Below are positions 32,905 to 43,080 of a stretch of DNA of 64,000 bases, piece by piece (the stretch's first letter is position 1; every line of letters begins with the position of its first letter). The notes under the pieces are model-generated. The model saw only the letters and a list, made by a program, of their open reading frames with translations. It did no database searches and was not told the DNA's origin. The translations under genes and the position numbers were made by a program. Location: assembly GCF_013044505.1 (NCBI RefSeq), contig NZ_JABERD010000023.1:1-64000 (forward strand). The letters are read 5' to 3'. The stretch comes from Streptomyces sp. S3(2020). Its GTDB lineage: Bacteria > Actinomycetota > Actinomycetes > Streptomycetales > Streptomycetaceae.

Positions 32905-33804
32905 CTACCGCGCGCCGGTGGGCAGACGGAAGTTGACGCGTTCGCGGGTGACCGGATACCCGGCCTTGGCGAAGTGCGCGGCCATCGGGACGTTGCCCTG
33001 GTCCGTCGCGGCGACGATGAACTCGGCGCCCTGTGCGACGAGGTAGTGGGTGCACTCGGTCAGGAGGTCGTAGGCGTAGCCGTGGCCGCGCTGTCCGGGC
33101 ACGACCCCGATGAAGCCGATGATCGGGGCCTGGTGGTTGCGGGCCGGGATGTGGATCCCCGCGAGTTCTCCGTCCGGCGTGCGCGCGACCTGCCACCACT
33201 CGCGCGGCGACGGACACCAGCGGAAGAAGTCGAGCTCCTCCTGAGCCGCCTTGTCGACACCGCCCTCCTCGACGGCCTTCAGCGCGTGGGCGTCCAGGGT
33301 GGCGGAGTGAATGCGGCGCAGCGCGTCGAAGAAGACGGCGTCGTCGGGTTCGGCGCCGAAGACCAGACGTCCGGGCCGTTCGGGCAGCCCGCAGGCGGGG
33401 GTCCAGCGGTAGTTGAAGCGTTCGACCAGAAGCTCGTATCCGGCCGCCCGTGCGGCGGTGAAACGGGCCTCGACGGCGGTGCGCAGGGCCGGGTCCTCGC
33501 GCCAGCGGGGCGGCAGGCTGAAGTCGATGTCGACCTGCCAGGGCGCCGAGCGCAGGAGTTCCGCGGCCGCCTCGGTCTCGCCGTCGGCCATGTCGAGCCG
33601 GTCGACGCAGAGCGGCTCGGTGTCGTCGGGTCCTCCCCACCAGGCGGCACGGGCGACGATCCGGCCGTCGCGCAGCGCCACGCGCTGCCAGTCGGGGCGG
33701 TGCCGGGTCAGCGGGTGCGCGGCGCGCACACCGAGCGGGTCGGGCAGGGAGTCGAACTCGTGGGCGGTGCTGTCGTCGAGCTGGCGGATGACCGGTGCGG
33801 TCAT
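32905..33804 (-). CDS. GNAT family N-acetyltransferase
   Basis: A 299-residue protein with the acetyl-CoA motif IGVVPGQRGHGYAYDLLTEC followed by YLVAQGAEFIVAATDQGNVP and AHFAKAGYPVTRERVNF at the C-terminal half. The N-terminal half is a second, degenerate GNAT-like lobe. The start has GGAGGA 6 bases upstream. A putative 18-codon leader frame with a strong ribosome-binding site lies 45 bases upstream, suggesting leader-dependent control. The substrate is unknown. Confidence 0.83.
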   Translation of the reverse strand: MTAPVIRQLDDSTAHEFDSLPDPLGVRAAHPLTRHRPDWQRVALRDGRIVARAAWWGGPDDTEPLCVDRLDMADGETEAAAELLRSAPWQVDIDFSLPPRWREDPALRTAVEARFTAARAAGYELLVERFNYRWTPACGLPERPGRLVFGAEPDDAVFFDALRRIHSATLDAHALKAVEEGGVDKAAQEELDFFRWCPSPREWWQVARTPDGELAGIHIPARNHQAPIIGFIGVVPGQRGHGYAYDLLTECTHYLVAQGAEFIVAATDQGNVPMAAHFAKAGYPVTRERVNFRLPTGAR

Positions 33805-33848
33805 GGATTCCTCCGGGATGCATGCTGCGTGAAGCGCTCCCGGGAAGC

Positions 33849-33905
33849 TCAGAGACGCACGCCGGGGACGACGGGAAGGGAGCGCGGGATGTCGGTGTAC
33901 TGCAC
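33849..33905 (-). CDS. putative leader peptide upstream of the GNAT gene
   Basis: An 18-residue open frame (VQYTDIPRSLPVVPGVRL) starts at GTG 33905. A perfect AAGGAGG lies 8 bases upstream (33920-33914), and the frame stops 44 bases before the GNAT start. It is too short for normal gene callers. The strong ribosome-binding site and its place in the GNAT leader suggest a translated regulatory peptide. There is no run of one amino acid, so the signal, if any, is not obvious. Confidence 0.45.
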   Translation of the reverse strand: MQYTDIPRSLPVVPGVRL

Positions 33906-34026
33906 GGCACTCGCCTCCTTCCGTAGGTCTCGGGGCGTGACGGCGTCATGCTAGAAGCGGCTCCGGCTGGGTGTCCAGCCGATTTCCCGGCGTGCGGGGC
34001 GCACCGGCTCGGAGGACCGTAGAGGC

Positions 34027-35115
34027 GTGGGAAAGGCGCGGGTCGCACGGGACCACCGGGAGCGGCGCGGCTGGTTGCACGGCGCACCGCCGCCCGGCTG
34101 GGTACGCGTGCTGCCGCCCGCCCTGCTCGCGGGGGTGTGCGCGGCGACCCTGGCCAGCCCCGAGCCCCTGGACATCGGCTTCCTGCTGGGTGCCATCCCT
34201 CCGCTGGCCGTGCTGTCCTACGGCCCCGCGGGGACCGCGCTGCTCGGCGCCCTCGTGGTGAGCGTGCTGGTCGTCCCGGCGTTCCGGCTGAACGATCCCG
34301 GCACCACCGATCTGCTGACCGTGTCCTTCGTCGCCGCGCTGAGTGTGCTGGTGTCCTTCGTCCGGAGCCGTCGGGACGCCCAGCTGGTCACCGAACGGGC
34401 GGTCGCCGAGGCCGCCCAGCGGGCCGTGGTGCCGCCGCTGCCGGAGCGGGTCGGGCCGGTGGGGTGTGTGGGGCTGTACCGGGCGGCGCAGCGCGGCACG
34501 CTCGTCGGCGGTGACTTCTTCGACGTACGGCGAGGACCGCACGGCGTGCGTGCGGTGATGGGTGATGTGCAGGGGCACGGGCTGTCGGCCGTGGCGACGG
34601 TCGCCTCGCTGCTGGGCGCGTTCCGGGAGGCGGTGCTGGACGAGCCGGATCCGGAATCGGTCGCGGCGCGGCTCGACCGCAGGCTGGTCGTGGACTCCGC
34701 GGACGTGCCGCACGCCGAGTTGTTCGCCACGGCCGTGGTGCTGGAGTTCTCCGCGGACGCGCGGGAGGTGCGGATCGTGGTGTGCGGGCATCCGGCGCCG
34801 CTGCTGCTGCGCGAGGGGCGGGTGGTGGAGCTGGCGGTGCCGGCGGGTGTGCCGCTGGGCCTCGGGCTGTCCGGGGCGGGCCCGGCGGTGGGGGTCACGG
34901 TCTCATTGCGCGCCGGTGACCGGCTCTTTCTCGCGTCCGACGGTGTCTCCGAGGCCCGCGGCGGTGACGGTGCCTTCTACCCGCTGCTCGACCGGCTCCC
35001 CGGGTTCACCGACGACGAGCCGGCGGTCATGGTGCGGCATGTGTGGCGCGACCTGACGGGGCACTGCGGGACCGTCCTGGACGATGTGACGATGCTCGTC
35101 CTCAGCCCTGCCTGA
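34027..35115 (+). CDS. membrane-anchored PP2C/SpoIIE-family phosphatase
   Basis: A 362-residue phosphatase. Three to four helices lie in residues about 25-115 ([52 protein letters not shown]), followed by the PP2C domain (about 145-360) with [27 protein letters not shown] and [13 protein letters not shown]. The architecture matches the common Streptomyces membrane type that acts on anti-sigma antagonists. GTG start. Its 3' end overlaps the convergent MMPL gene by 14 bases. Confidence 0.85.
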   Translation: MGKARVARDHRERRGWLHGAPPPGWVRVLPPALLAGVCAATLASPEPLDIGFLLGAIPPLAVLSYGPAGTALLGALVVSVLVVPAFRLNDPGTTDLLTVSFVAALSVLVSFVRSRRDAQLVTERAVAEAAQRAVVPPLPERVGPVGCVGLYRAAQRGTLVGGDFFDVRRGPHGVRAVMGDVQGHGLSAVATVASLLGAFREAVLDEPDPESVAARLDRRLVVDSADVPHAELFATAVVLEFSADAREVRIVVCGHPAPLLLREGRVVELAVPAGVPLGLGLSGAGPAVGVTVSLRAGDRLFLASDGVSEARGGDGAFYPLLDRLPGFTDDEPAVMVRHVWRDLTGHCGTVLDDVTMLVLSPA

Positions 35116-37333
35116 CCTGTTCGTGCTCCCCCTCGGCGTCGATGTGCGGCAGGATCCGGTCCAGCCACCTCGGTGTCCACCAGGCGTGCCGGCCCAGCAG
35201 CGTCATCACCGCCGGAACCATGAGCAGACGCACGACGGTCGCGTCGATCAACACGCTCACGGCGAGTCCCAGACCGAGCATCTTGACCACGATGTTGTCG
35301 CTGACGATGAACGCCGCGAAGACGCTCACCATGATCAGCGCCGCGCAGGTGATGACCCGCGCGGTGATCTCCAGCGCATGGGCGACCGACGCCTTGGCGT
35401 CCCCGGTGCGCAGCCAGGCCTCGTGCACCCGGGACAGCAGGAAGATCTCGTAGTCCATGCTCAGCCCGAAGATGATCGCGAACATCATCATCGGGACATA
35501 GCTCTCGATGGGCACCTTGCCGGAGACGCCGAGCGCGGGTCCGCCCCAGCCCCACTGGAAGACGGCGACGACGACACCGTAGGAAGCGGCGATCGACAGG
35601 ATGTTGAGGACGGCCGCCTTGATCGCGACGAGCAGTCCGCGGAAGACCGCGAGGATGATCAGGAAGGCCAGCGCGACCACGACACCGATGATCAGGGGCA
35701 GCCTGCTGGAGACGATGTCGCGGAAGTCGACCTGCGCGGCGGTCGTGCCGGTGACGTAGCCGTGGGCGTCGGTCCCGGAGACCGCGGCGGGCAGGGTGTC
35801 GTCGACCAGGCGGTTGGTCAGGTCCGTGGTGGCGGCGCTCTGCGGGGACGTCTTCGAGTAGACCGTGCCGATCAGGACGTCGCCGTCCTGGGTGGCCGTC
35901 AGCGGGGTGACGACGGCCGCGCCGGAGACACCGTCGAGGGTCTTCTGGGCCTGTGAACTGAGCGCGGAGCGCCCGGAGTCCGGTACGGAGGTCTGGTCGA
36001 TGACGACGGTGAGCGGGCCGTTGGAGCCGGGCCCGAACGCGTCGGTCATCAGGTCGTAGGCGCGCCGGTCGGTGAAGGAGGTGGGGTCGGCGCCGTCGCC
36101 GATGTGGCCGAGCTGGATGGAGAAGACCGGGATGGCGAGGACGGCGACGGTCACGACACCCGCGGCCAGGTAGCGCAGCGGGTGGTGTTCCACGCGCAGC
36201 GCGTAGCGGTGCCAGGTGCCGTGCGGCTCGGCGCCCTCCTCGGCGTCGGTCTCGGCCACGGGCCGGCGCACCCGGTAGCGGTCGATACGGGTGCCGATCA
36301 GCCCGAGCAGGGCCGGGACCAGGGTGAGCGCGCCGAGCACGGCGGAGACGACCGTCACGGCGGCGGCGAGGCCCAGTTTGCCGATGAACGACACGCCGGA
36401 GGCGGACAGGCCCGCGAGCGCGACGATGACCGTGCAGCCCGAGACGAGCACGGCACGCCCGCTGGTCGCGTTGGCCCGGCCCGCGGCGGTGACCGGGTCG
36501 GCGCCGTTCATCAGGTACTGCCGATGGCGGGTGATCAGGAACAGCGCGTAGTCGATACCGACGCCGAGTCCGATCATCGTGGCCAGGGTCGGCGAGACGG
36601 TCGCGAAGGTGAACGCGGCGGCGAGCAGTCCGAGGCAGGCGAGCCCGCCGATCACACTGATCAACGCGGTCACCAGCGGCAGGCCCGCGGCGATCACGCT
36701 GCCGAAGCCGATGAGCAGGACGACGATCGCCACCGCGAAACCGATCAGTTCGCTCACCCGGTCGTCGGCGGCGGGCCGCGCCAGCTCGCCGAGCGGTCCG
36801 CCGTACTCGACGTCGGCTCCGGCCGACCGCAGCGGCTGCACCGAGGTGTCCACCCCGTGCAGGTAGTCGTCGCCCAGGGTGGAGGGCTGCACGTCGAAGC
36901 GGACCGTGATGTACGCGGTCTTCGCGTCGGAGGACAGCGGTCCGACGGGCGAGGCGGTGGCGGTCAGCGGGTTCTGGACAGCCAGGACGTGCGGGAGCTT
37001 CTGGAGGTCGCCGACGGTCGTCGACATCTGGGAGCCCAGCGAGGTGAGCGCCTTGTCGCCGTCGTGCACGACGATCTGGCTGCTGTAGCCGCCCGCCGCC
37101 GGGTCGTGCTTCTTCAGGACGTCCAGGCCCTGTTGGGACTGCACGTCGGGCAGGGAGAAGTTGTCCTCGTACTCTCCGCCGACCGACCGGTTCAGTACCT
37201 GGAGAGCGACCAGGGCGACCAGCCAGCCCACGATGACGATCACGAAATGCCGGGCACACCACTGGCCCAGCCGTCGCAGTGCCCCGATGGCGGCGGTCCC
37301 CTCGTCCCCTGCGGTACTTCGAGTGGGTGACAT
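35102..37333 (-). CDS. MMPL/RND family membrane transporter
   Basis: A 743-residue exporter with about 12 membrane helices in two halves. The first helix begins [17 protein letters not shown], followed by a large extracytoplasmic loop, a cluster of helices from [20 protein letters not shown], the second loop (about 400-545) and a second cluster ([20 protein letters not shown]). The signature [16 protein letters not shown] and its counterpart [19 protein letters not shown] are present, the Asp-Tyr pairs being typical of MmpL proton relays. Family members export lipids or metabolites in actinobacteria. It ends over the phosphatase gene by 14 bases. Confidence 0.9.
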   Translation of the reverse strand: MSPTRSTAGDEGTAAIGALRRLGQWCARHFVIVIVGWLVALVALQVLNRSVGGEYEDNFSLPDVQSQQGLDVLKKHDPAAGGYSSQIVVHDGDKALTSLGSQMSTTVGDLQKLPHVLAVQNPLTATASPVGPLSSDAKTAYITVRFDVQPSTLGDDYLHGVDTSVQPLRSAGADVEYGGPLGELARPAADDRVSELIGFAVAIVVLLIGFGSVIAAGLPLVTALISVIGGLACLGLLAAAFTFATVSPTLATMIGLGVGIDYALFLITRHRQYLMNGADPVTAAGRANATSGRAVLVSGCTVIVALAGLSASGVSFIGKLGLAAAVTVVSAVLGALTLVPALLGLIGTRIDRYRVRRPVAETDAEEGAEPHGTWHRYALRVEHHPLRYLAAGVVTVAVLAIPVFSIQLGHIGDGADPTSFTDRRAYDLMTDAFGPGSNGPLTVVIDQTSVPDSGRSALSSQAQKTLDGVSGAAVVTPLTATQDGDVLIGTVYSKTSPQSAATTDLTNRLVDDTLPAAVSGTDAHGYVTGTTAAQVDFRDIVSSRLPLIIGVVVALAFLIILAVFRGLLVAIKAAVLNILSIAASYGVVVAVFQWGWGGPALGVSGKVPIESYVPMMMFAIIFGLSMDYEIFLLSRVHEAWLRTGDAKASVAHALEITARVITCAALIMVSVFAAFIVSDNIVVKMLGLGLAVSVLIDATVVRLLMVPAVMTLLGRHAWWTPRWLDRILPHIDAEGEHEQVRQG

Positions 37334-37474
37334 GTCCTGGACCTTCGTTCGGTACCCCCATTACACGCCCGCCCGATCACCTCGGCATCCCGGGCGAGTC
37401 CGCTCCGGATGCACGCGACGCTCCCGGGGTGAATGGTGAGAGCGGACCCGATGACGACCCGAGGAGCAGAGATC

Positions 37475-37681
37475 ATGCCGACGTCACAGCCCGACGCGTC
37501 CGGTCCGTCCGAGGACCGCGTCACCCCGGACGCCCTGCTCCACACCCGTACCGGCACCGAGGTGTCGCCCGAGGACGTGGTCCTCGCGGCGGGCCGGGAC
37601 CTGACCCCGGCCAATCTGGAGTGGGCCCGGCGCAAGCTGGCGGCCGAGGGGCCGGCCGCCCTGGAGAAGCTGCTGCCCTGA
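37475..37681 (+). CDS. small conserved hypothetical protein
   Basis: A 68-residue acidic/helical protein with VTPDALLHTRTGTEVSPEDV and LAAGRDLTPANLEWARRKLA as its main conserved-looking blocks. GAGGAG lies 8-9 bases before the ATG. It is divergent from the MMPL transporter and converges on the molybdoenzyme gene. I recognise it only as a type of small protein seen in Streptomyces; function is unknown. Confidence 0.65.
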   Translation: MPTSQPDASGPSEDRVTPDALLHTRTGTEVSPEDVVLAAGRDLTPANLEWARRKLAAEGPAALEKLLP

Positions 37682-37720
37682 ACTCCCCCACGGTCCGGGC
37701 CCGGCGTCCGGCCGGGCCCG

Positions 37721-38851
37721 TCAGTCGGGTGCGTCCTCGTCCAGGCACAGCACCGGAACCCGCTGCACGAGGTTGTTGGCGAACCCGCCCCGGTTCCAGG
37801 GCTGGTCCAGCGGCTGGGTGTGTCCCTCGGCGTCGGTGGCCCGCGCGCTCAGCAGGTGTTCGCCGGGCGTCGCCGTCCAGGTGAAGTGCCAGCGGCGCCA
37901 CGCCCAGCGGTGTCCGCCGTCCGGCTCCAGCGCGGTCTCCCGCCAGGTGCGTCCGGCGTCCGCGCTCACCTCGACCCGGGTCACCGGCGCCCGCCCCGAC
38001 CAGGCACGTCCCTCCAGCGGGATCAGGCCCGGCCGGACCACCCGGGTCCGTGACATGAAGTCCGGGAAGCCCGGCGGCACCAGCAGGGCGCGCGGCGCGA
38101 TCCGGGTGACGGGTTCGCCCGGGTCCTCGGGGTGCTCCCGCAGGCGGTAGGCGACGGCCTGCTGGAACCCGGTGAACGGCTCGCCCGCGACGTTCACGTC
38201 ACGCAGCCACTTCACGTGGGCCATGCCGTACCAGCCGGGCACCACCAGGCGCAGCGGACGGCCGTGCTGCGGCGGCAGCGGGGCGCCGTTCATCGCGTAC
38301 GCCACCAGGACCTCGGGCTCGCCGCCGGTGGCGTCGGCGACGGGCAGGGAGCGCTGGTAGTCCTGCTCGACCCCGCGTTCCACGCCGTGATCGGCGCCGG
38401 TGAAGACCACGTCGACGGCGCCGGCCCCGACGCCGGCCTCCGCCAGCAGCAGCCGCAGCGGCACGCCCGTCCACTCGGCGGTGCCGACCGCTTCGACGAG
38501 CCAGGGCTGGCTCACCGGCCGGGGGGTCAGCAGGGCCCGTCCGTTGCCGGCGCACTCCAGCGTCACCCGGGTGGTGACCTGCGGGAACGCCCGCAGTGCG
38601 GCCAGGTCCAGGCGCAGCGGGCGGCGGACCAGGCCGCCGACGGTGAGCTGCCAGGCGGTGTCGTCGGGGACGTAGGGGATGTCGTAGTGCGTCAGCACGT
38701 AGTGCAGGCCCGGCGGGGTGAGGTCGTGGCGCAGGGCTTCCAGGGGGATTCCGTGGTTGCGGGTGGCGAGGGCGAGTTCGTCCGGGCCGATGCCCTCGTC
38801 GGGGCCGGCCAGCCGGGCGGGTGCGCTCGCGTCTCCGAGTCGATGACCCAT
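37721..38851 (-). CDS. sulfite-oxidase-like molybdopterin-dependent oxidoreductase
   Basis: A 376-residue protein with the molybdopterin domain (about 40-240) and the Ig-like Mo-co dimerisation domain (about 255-370). The molybdenum-ligand cysteine is in [15 protein letters not shown], and the following [18 protein letters not shown] matches the sulfite oxidase fold. There is no heme domain and no signal peptide, so it would be cytoplasmic with an unknown electron acceptor. It is divergent from the transhydrogenase gene by about 90 bases. Confidence 0.88.
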   Translation of the reverse strand: MGHRLGDASAPARLAGPDEGIGPDELALATRNHGIPLEALRHDLTPPGLHYVLTHYDIPYVPDDTAWQLTVGGLVRRPLRLDLAALRAFPQVTTRVTLECAGNGRALLTPRPVSQPWLVEAVGTAEWTGVPLRLLLAEAGVGAGAVDVVFTGADHGVERGVEQDYQRSLPVADATGGEPEVLVAYAMNGAPLPPQHGRPLRLVVPGWYGMAHVKWLRDVNVAGEPFTGFQQAVAYRLREHPEDPGEPVTRIAPRALLVPPGFPDFMSRTRVVRPGLIPLEGRAWSGRAPVTRVEVSADAGRTWRETALEPDGGHRWAWRRWHFTWTATPGEHLLSARATDAEGHTQPLDQPWNRGGFANNLVQRVPVLCLDEDAPD

Positions 38852-38942
38852 GACACCAGTGTCGCGCCGCGAGCCAACCCTTGCACGGTGCCTGCCGGTT
38901 CACCCTTTCGAACGGGGCCCTCGAACTGCCAGACTGCGGAAG

Positions 38943-40346
38943 ATGCCCGACTTCGACATGCTCGTCATCGGATCCGGTCCGGGTGGCCAGAAGGCCGCCA
39001 TCGCCGCGGCCAAGCTGGGCCGCCGCGTGGCCGTCATCGACCGCCCCGACATGGTCGGCGGGGTCTCCATCCACACCGGCACCATTCCCTCCAAGACCCT
39101 GCGCGAGGCGGTGCTGTACCTCACCGGTCTCACCCAGCGCGATCTGTACGGCCAGAGCTACCGGCTGAAGGACGACATCACGGTCGGGGACCTGACCGCC
39201 CGTACCCAGCACGTGGTCAGCCGTGAGGTCGACGTCATCCGCAGCCAGCTCTCCCGCAACCACATCGCCCTCTACGCCGGGACCGGTCGCTTCGTCGACG
39301 CCCACACGGTCGCCCTGCGCGAGGTGACAGGTCACGAACGGCTGCTCAGCGCCGAGCACATCGTCATCGCCACGGGCACGCGTCCCGCGCGGCCGGACAG
39401 CGTGGAGTTCGACGAGCGGACGATCATGGACTCGGACAACGTCCTCGCCCTGGAACGGGTTCCGCGGTCCATGGTCATCGTCGGCGCCGGGGTCATCGGC
39501 ATGGAGTACGCGTCCATGTTCGCCGCGCTCGGCAGCAAGATCACGGTGGTGGAGAAGCGCGCCCAGATGCTCGACATGTGCGACATCGAGGTGATCGAGT
39601 CGCTCAAGTACCACCTGCGGGACCTCGCCGTGACCTTCCGGTTCGGGGAGACGGTGGCCGCGGTCGAGCGCCATCCTCGGGGCACGCTGACGATCCTGGA
39701 GAGCGGCAAGAAGATCCCCGCCGACGCGGTGATGTACTCGGCGGGCCGGCAGGGTCTCACCGACGGACTCGACCTGGACAAGGCGGGTCTGTCGGCGGAC
39801 CGGCGGGGCCGGATCACGGTCGACGAGTTCTACCGCACCGAGGTGCCGCACATCTATGCCGTCGGCGACGTCATCGGGTTCCCGGCGCTGGCCGCGACCT
39901 CGATGGAGCAGGGGCGTTCGGCGGCGTACCACGCCTTCGGGGAACCCGTCGGGCGGATGCACCAGCTCCAGCCGATCGGCATCTACACCATCCCCGAGAT
40001 CAGCTTCGTGGGCCGGACGGAAGATCAACTCACGGAGGAGAGCGTCCCGTTCGAGGTCGGTATCTCCCGGTATCGCGAACTGGCCCGGGGGCAGATCATC
40101 GGTGACTCGCACGGCATGCTGAAACTGCTGGTCTCACCCGAGGACCGCACGCTGCTCGGCGTGCACTGCTTCGGCACCGGCGCCACCGAACTCATCCATA
40201 TCGGCCAGTCCGTGATGGGCTGCGGCGGCACGGTCGACTATCTCGTCGACGCGGTGTTCAACTACCCGACGCTCGCCGAGTCCTACAAGGTCGCCGCCCT
40301 CGACGCCACGAACAAGCTCCGTCAGATCGACCGCATCGGCGACTGA
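38943..40346 (+). CDS. sthA: soluble (Si-specific) NAD(P)+ transhydrogenase
   Basis: A 467-residue flavoprotein of the pyridine nucleotide-disulfide reductase fold that interconverts NADPH and NADH. The FAD site is [20 protein letters not shown]. The region that holds the redox-active disulfide in lipoamide dehydrogenase here reads [20 protein letters not shown], with no cysteines, which identifies it as a transhydrogenase rather than a disulfide reductase. The NAD(P)-binding site is [20 protein letters not shown], and the C-terminal dimer interface includes [20 protein letters not shown] 38943 gives the expected N-terminus. Confidence 0.93.
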   Translation: MPDFDMLVIGSGPGGQKAAIAAAKLGRRVAVIDRPDMVGGVSIHTGTIPSKTLREAVLYLTGLTQRDLYGQSYRLKDDITVGDLTARTQHVVSREVDVIRSQLSRNHIALYAGTGRFVDAHTVALREVTGHERLLSAEHIVIATGTRPARPDSVEFDERTIMDSDNVLALERVPRSMVIVGAGVIGMEYASMFAALGSKITVVEKRAQMLDMCDIEVIESLKYHLRDLAVTFRFGETVAAVERHPRGTLTILESGKKIPADAVMYSAGRQGLTDGLDLDKAGLSADRRGRITVDEFYRTEVPHIYAVGDVIGFPALAATSMEQGRSAAYHAFGEPVGRMHQLQPIGIYTIPEISFVGRTEDQLTEESVPFEVGISRYRELARGQIIGDSHGMLKLLVSPEDRTLLGVHCFGTGATELIHIGQSVMGCGGTVDYLVDAVFNYPTLAESYKVAALDATNKLRQIDRIGD

Positions 40347-40412
40347 ACTCCGGTCAACAACGGCCCTGACCTGCGGCGGAGTTGGATGCGGGAGATTACC
40401 CTCCGGTCAATC

Positions 40413-40440
40413 TTGAAAGGAGATCCGGTAGGGCTATCAT
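40413..40440 (+). promoter_or_regulatory. near-consensus promoter for the amino-acid permease gene
   Basis: TTGAAA (40413-40418) and TATCAT (40435-40440) are spaced by 16 bases, close to the housekeeping sigma consensus. Transcription would start near 40447, giving a 5' leader of almost 180 bases before the permease ATG. Confidence 0.65.
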
Positions 40441-40444
40441 CACT

Positions 40445-40549
40445 CGCACACACGGTGCGTGACCGTCTGCCGACGCGATGCTGAACGGTGTCCGCCGCCC
40501 CCCAATGTGCCGCCGCTGGCCGAGGCCATCCTTCCTCGGTCCGCGGCGG
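40445..40549 (+). ncRNA. structured 5' leader of the permease mRNA, candidate cis-regulatory RNA
   Basis: Two stems fall within the predicted untranslated leader. CGCAC/GTGCG makes a small hairpin at 40445-40459. CCGCCGC-tgg-CCGAGG-8 base loop-CCTCGG-tcc-GCGGCGG makes a 13-pair stem with a symmetric internal loop at 40510-40549. I do not recognise a known riboswitch class. The stem could be a terminator or attenuator, or part of a ligand-binding fold. Confidence 0.4.
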
Positions 40550-40624
40550 GTTCCACCCCCCACTCCTCAACGCCGTCGAGGCCTGGTCGTCCTCGCGTCG
40601 TGCACGACGGAAAGCAGCTTCAGC

Positions 40625-42097
40625 ATGAGCAACAGCAGGGGCAGAGGGCTGCAGGCCAACGCCCTCGGCACGTTCGACACAGTGGTGATGGCGGTCGCGG
40701 GCAGCGCTCCGGCCTACTCGATCGCCGCCACCACCGCGGTCCTCGTCGGCGCGGTGGGCCTCGCCAGCCCGGCCGCACTCCTGTACTGCGCGATCCCCAT
40801 GCTGGGCATCGCGCTGGCGTTCAGCTACCTCAGCCGTATCGACGTGAACGCGGGCGCCAGTTACTCGTGGGTGGGACGTACGCTCCACCCGTTCCTCGGC
40901 TTCCTCAGCGGCTGGGCGCTGGTGGTGTCGGCGACCATCTTCATGGTGGCCGGCTCCCTCCCGGCCGGTTCGATGACGCTCGCCCTGTTCGACGAGGGCC
41001 TCGCCGACAACACCGCGCTGTCCACGGTCGTCGGCGCCGCCTGGTTCGTGGCCATGCTGCTGGTCGTGCTCGGCGGCGCCCGGCTCACCGTGCGGGCCCA
41101 GCTCCTCATGTCCGGCGTCGAGCTCGCGATACTCGCCCTCTTCGCGGTCCTGGCCTTCTTCCACACGGACAACGCCCGTGTCTTCGACTGGTCCTGGTTC
41201 GGTTTCGGCCAGTTCGACGGCATGGCCGGCTTCGCGTCCGGTGCGCTGATCGCCGCGTTCTACTACTGGGGCTGGGACGTGACCAGCAACCTCAGCGAGG
41301 AGACCCGCAACAGCCGTCGTACGACCGGACTCGCGGGCCTGATCGGGGTCGGCATCGTCTTCCTGCTGTTCGAGGTGTTCACCATCGCGGTGAACGTCGT
41401 GCTGTCCTCGGCGCAGGTGCGGGAGAACGAGGCCAACGTGCTCGCGGTGCTGGGCGAGGAGATCTGGCCGGGCTGGGGCGGCAAGCTGCTGATCGTCGCG
41501 GTGATGCTGTCCACCATCGCCACCCTGGAGACCACGCTGATCCAGGTCACCCGCTCGCTGTTCGCGATGGGCCGCGACCGCACGATGCCCTCCGCGCTGG
41601 GCAAGGTGCACCGCGAGTGGAACACGCCCTGGGTCGCCATCGCCGTGGTCGGCGCGGTGGCGCTGGTGATGTTCATCGCCTCCAACGCGCTCGGTTCGGT
41701 GGGCGACATCCTCTCCGACGCGATCTCGGCGATCGGTCTGCAGATCGCCGTCTACTACGGTCTGGCGGGCCTCGCGGCCGTCGTCGCCTACCGCAAGATG
41801 CTGCTGAAGTCCGCCGCCAACTTCTTCTTCGGCGGCTTGTGGCCGCTGCTGGGCGCCCTGTTCATGTTCTGGATCTTCGTCGAGTCGCTGGGCGAGCTGA
41901 GCCGGGCCGCGATCACGATCGGCGTCGGCGGACTCGCCGTCGGCCTTGTCCCGATGCTCTGGTACTGGAAGAAGGGCAGCGACTACTACCGGCCCGCCAA
42001 GCTGGACGCCACCCGCGCCGTCGAGGCGGACTACGTCCCCGACGGTGCCGTGCCCGCGCAGTCCCGTGTCCACGAAGGTCTCTCCACCGACTTCTGA
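40625..42097 (+). CDS. APC superfamily amino-acid permease
   Basis: A 490-residue transporter with about 12 helices. The N-terminal motif VVMAVAGSAPAYSIAATTAV and the region AFYYWGWDVTSNLSEETRNS, with LIQVTRSLFAMGRDRTMPS later, are typical of the amino acid-polyamine-organocation family. The substrate cannot be set. I choose ATG 40625, since the frame upstream to 40478 lies in the structured leader. It is followed 11 bases later by an associated hypothetical gene, so the two probably form an operon. Confidence 0.88.
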   Translation: MSNSRGRGLQANALGTFDTVVMAVAGSAPAYSIAATTAVLVGAVGLASPAALLYCAIPMLGIALAFSYLSRIDVNAGASYSWVGRTLHPFLGFLSGWALVVSATIFMVAGSLPAGSMTLALFDEGLADNTALSTVVGAAWFVAMLLVVLGGARLTVRAQLLMSGVELAILALFAVLAFFHTDNARVFDWSWFGFGQFDGMAGFASGALIAAFYYWGWDVTSNLSEETRNSRRTTGLAGLIGVGIVFLLFEVFTIAVNVVLSSAQVRENEANVLAVLGEEIWPGWGGKLLIVAVMLSTIATLETTLIQVTRSLFAMGRDRTMPSALGKVHREWNTPWVAIAVVGAVALVMFIASNALGSVGDILSDAISAIGLQIAVYYGLAGLAAVVAYRKMLLKSAANFFFGGLWPLLGALFMFWIFVESLGELSRAAITIGVGGLAVGLVPMLWYWKKGSDYYRPAKLDATRAVEADYVPDGAVPAQSRVHEGLSTDF

Positions 42098-42108
42098 GGG
42101 GTGTGGCG

Positions 42109-43068
42109 ATGACACGGGATCGCTTCGCGCCCGACTTCGACCCCGACTGCGGGGACGTACCCCTCACCACGGCCCGCCAGGACATCGTCATCGGACGCTG
42201 GCAGGGGCTGAGGGAACTGCTGCGGGCGACCGGCCCCGACTGGCCGGTCCGCGGCCACCGGGTCCGGCTGCTCGCCCAGGCCTGCGCGAGCAGTTCGACG
42301 GCCGAGTCGTGGCTGGCCGCCGAACCGCACAGCGCCGACGCGCTCGTACTGCGCGCGGCGACCGAGACGGCCCGGGCGTTCAACCTGGCGATCGCCGCGG
42401 GCCGCGGTGTGCCGATCGAACAGCACCGCGTCGACGCCGCGGTGATGGCGAGCCTCCAGGCCGCCGACGCGTATCCGGACGACCCCACCCCGTGGATCTC
42501 CCTGATCTCCGTGGCACGGCTGTACCCGGCGGGCGTCCGGAGGCAGGAACTGGCGCGCTGGTGGGACGAGTTGCATCAGCGCGACCCGTACAGCGTGGAG
42601 GGCCACCTCCAGGTGCTGCACTACTACTCGTCCCGCTGGCACGGCACCCACGGCCTGATGTACGACTTCGCCCGCGACGCGGCCGGAGTGGCCCCGCCCG
42701 GCTGCGCACTGCCGGTGCTGGTGCAGTACGCCCGGGTCGAGGAGTACCGGTTCGCGCTGGACGCGGCCAAGGGCCGGCAGTCCTCGGTGGCGCTCGCCCA
42801 GCACTGGAGCAACGACGGCGCCGTCAGCGACGTACGCCGCACCTGGCAGCGCTGGATCGCCGGGCGGCCCGAGGCCCCGGTCGCCCCCGCCGAGCTGCGA
42901 GACCTCAACTACCTGACGCACGCGGCCTGTCACGCGGGCCTCACGGATGTCGCGGGCCCGCTGTTCCGGCTGCTGGGGCGGCGGGCCACCCGGACCCCCT
43001 GGTCCTACACCGGGGAACCGGAAAAGCAGATCACCAAGTGGCGCAAGGAGGTGGGGCTGCGCGCCTGA
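42109..43068 (+). CDS. helical-repeat-type hypothetical protein in operon with the permease
   Basis: A 319-residue soluble protein rich in helical pairs (ADALVLRAATETARAFNLAI, PVLVQYARVEEYRFALDAAK, LNYLTHAACHAGLTDVAGPL), suggesting TPR-like structure. There is no membrane segment or catalytic motif I can identify. GAGGGG precedes the ATG, which lies 11 bases after the permease stop. The coupling suggests a role with the transporter, for example regulation or assembly, but this is inference. Confidence 0.65.
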   Translation: MTRDRFAPDFDPDCGDVPLTTARQDIVIGRWQGLRELLRATGPDWPVRGHRVRLLAQACASSSTAESWLAAEPHSADALVLRAATETARAFNLAIAAGRGVPIEQHRVDAAVMASLQAADAYPDDPTPWISLISVARLYPAGVRRQELARWWDELHQRDPYSVEGHLQVLHYYSSRWHGTHGLMYDFARDAAGVAPPGCALPVLVQYARVEEYRFALDAAKGRQSSVALAQHWSNDGAVSDVRRTWQRWIAGRPEAPVAPAELRDLNYLTHAACHAGLTDVAGPLFRLLGRRATRTPWSYTGEPEKQITKWRKEVGLRA

Positions 43069-43080
43069 ACAGGCGGTTCC

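Noticed and set aside
33829..33842. Second CebR-like site (gTGAAGCGCTCCCG) before the GNAT gene at 32905
   Set aside because: Only about 10 of 14 positions match the CebR palindrome and one arm is disrupted, so I treat it as chance similarity.
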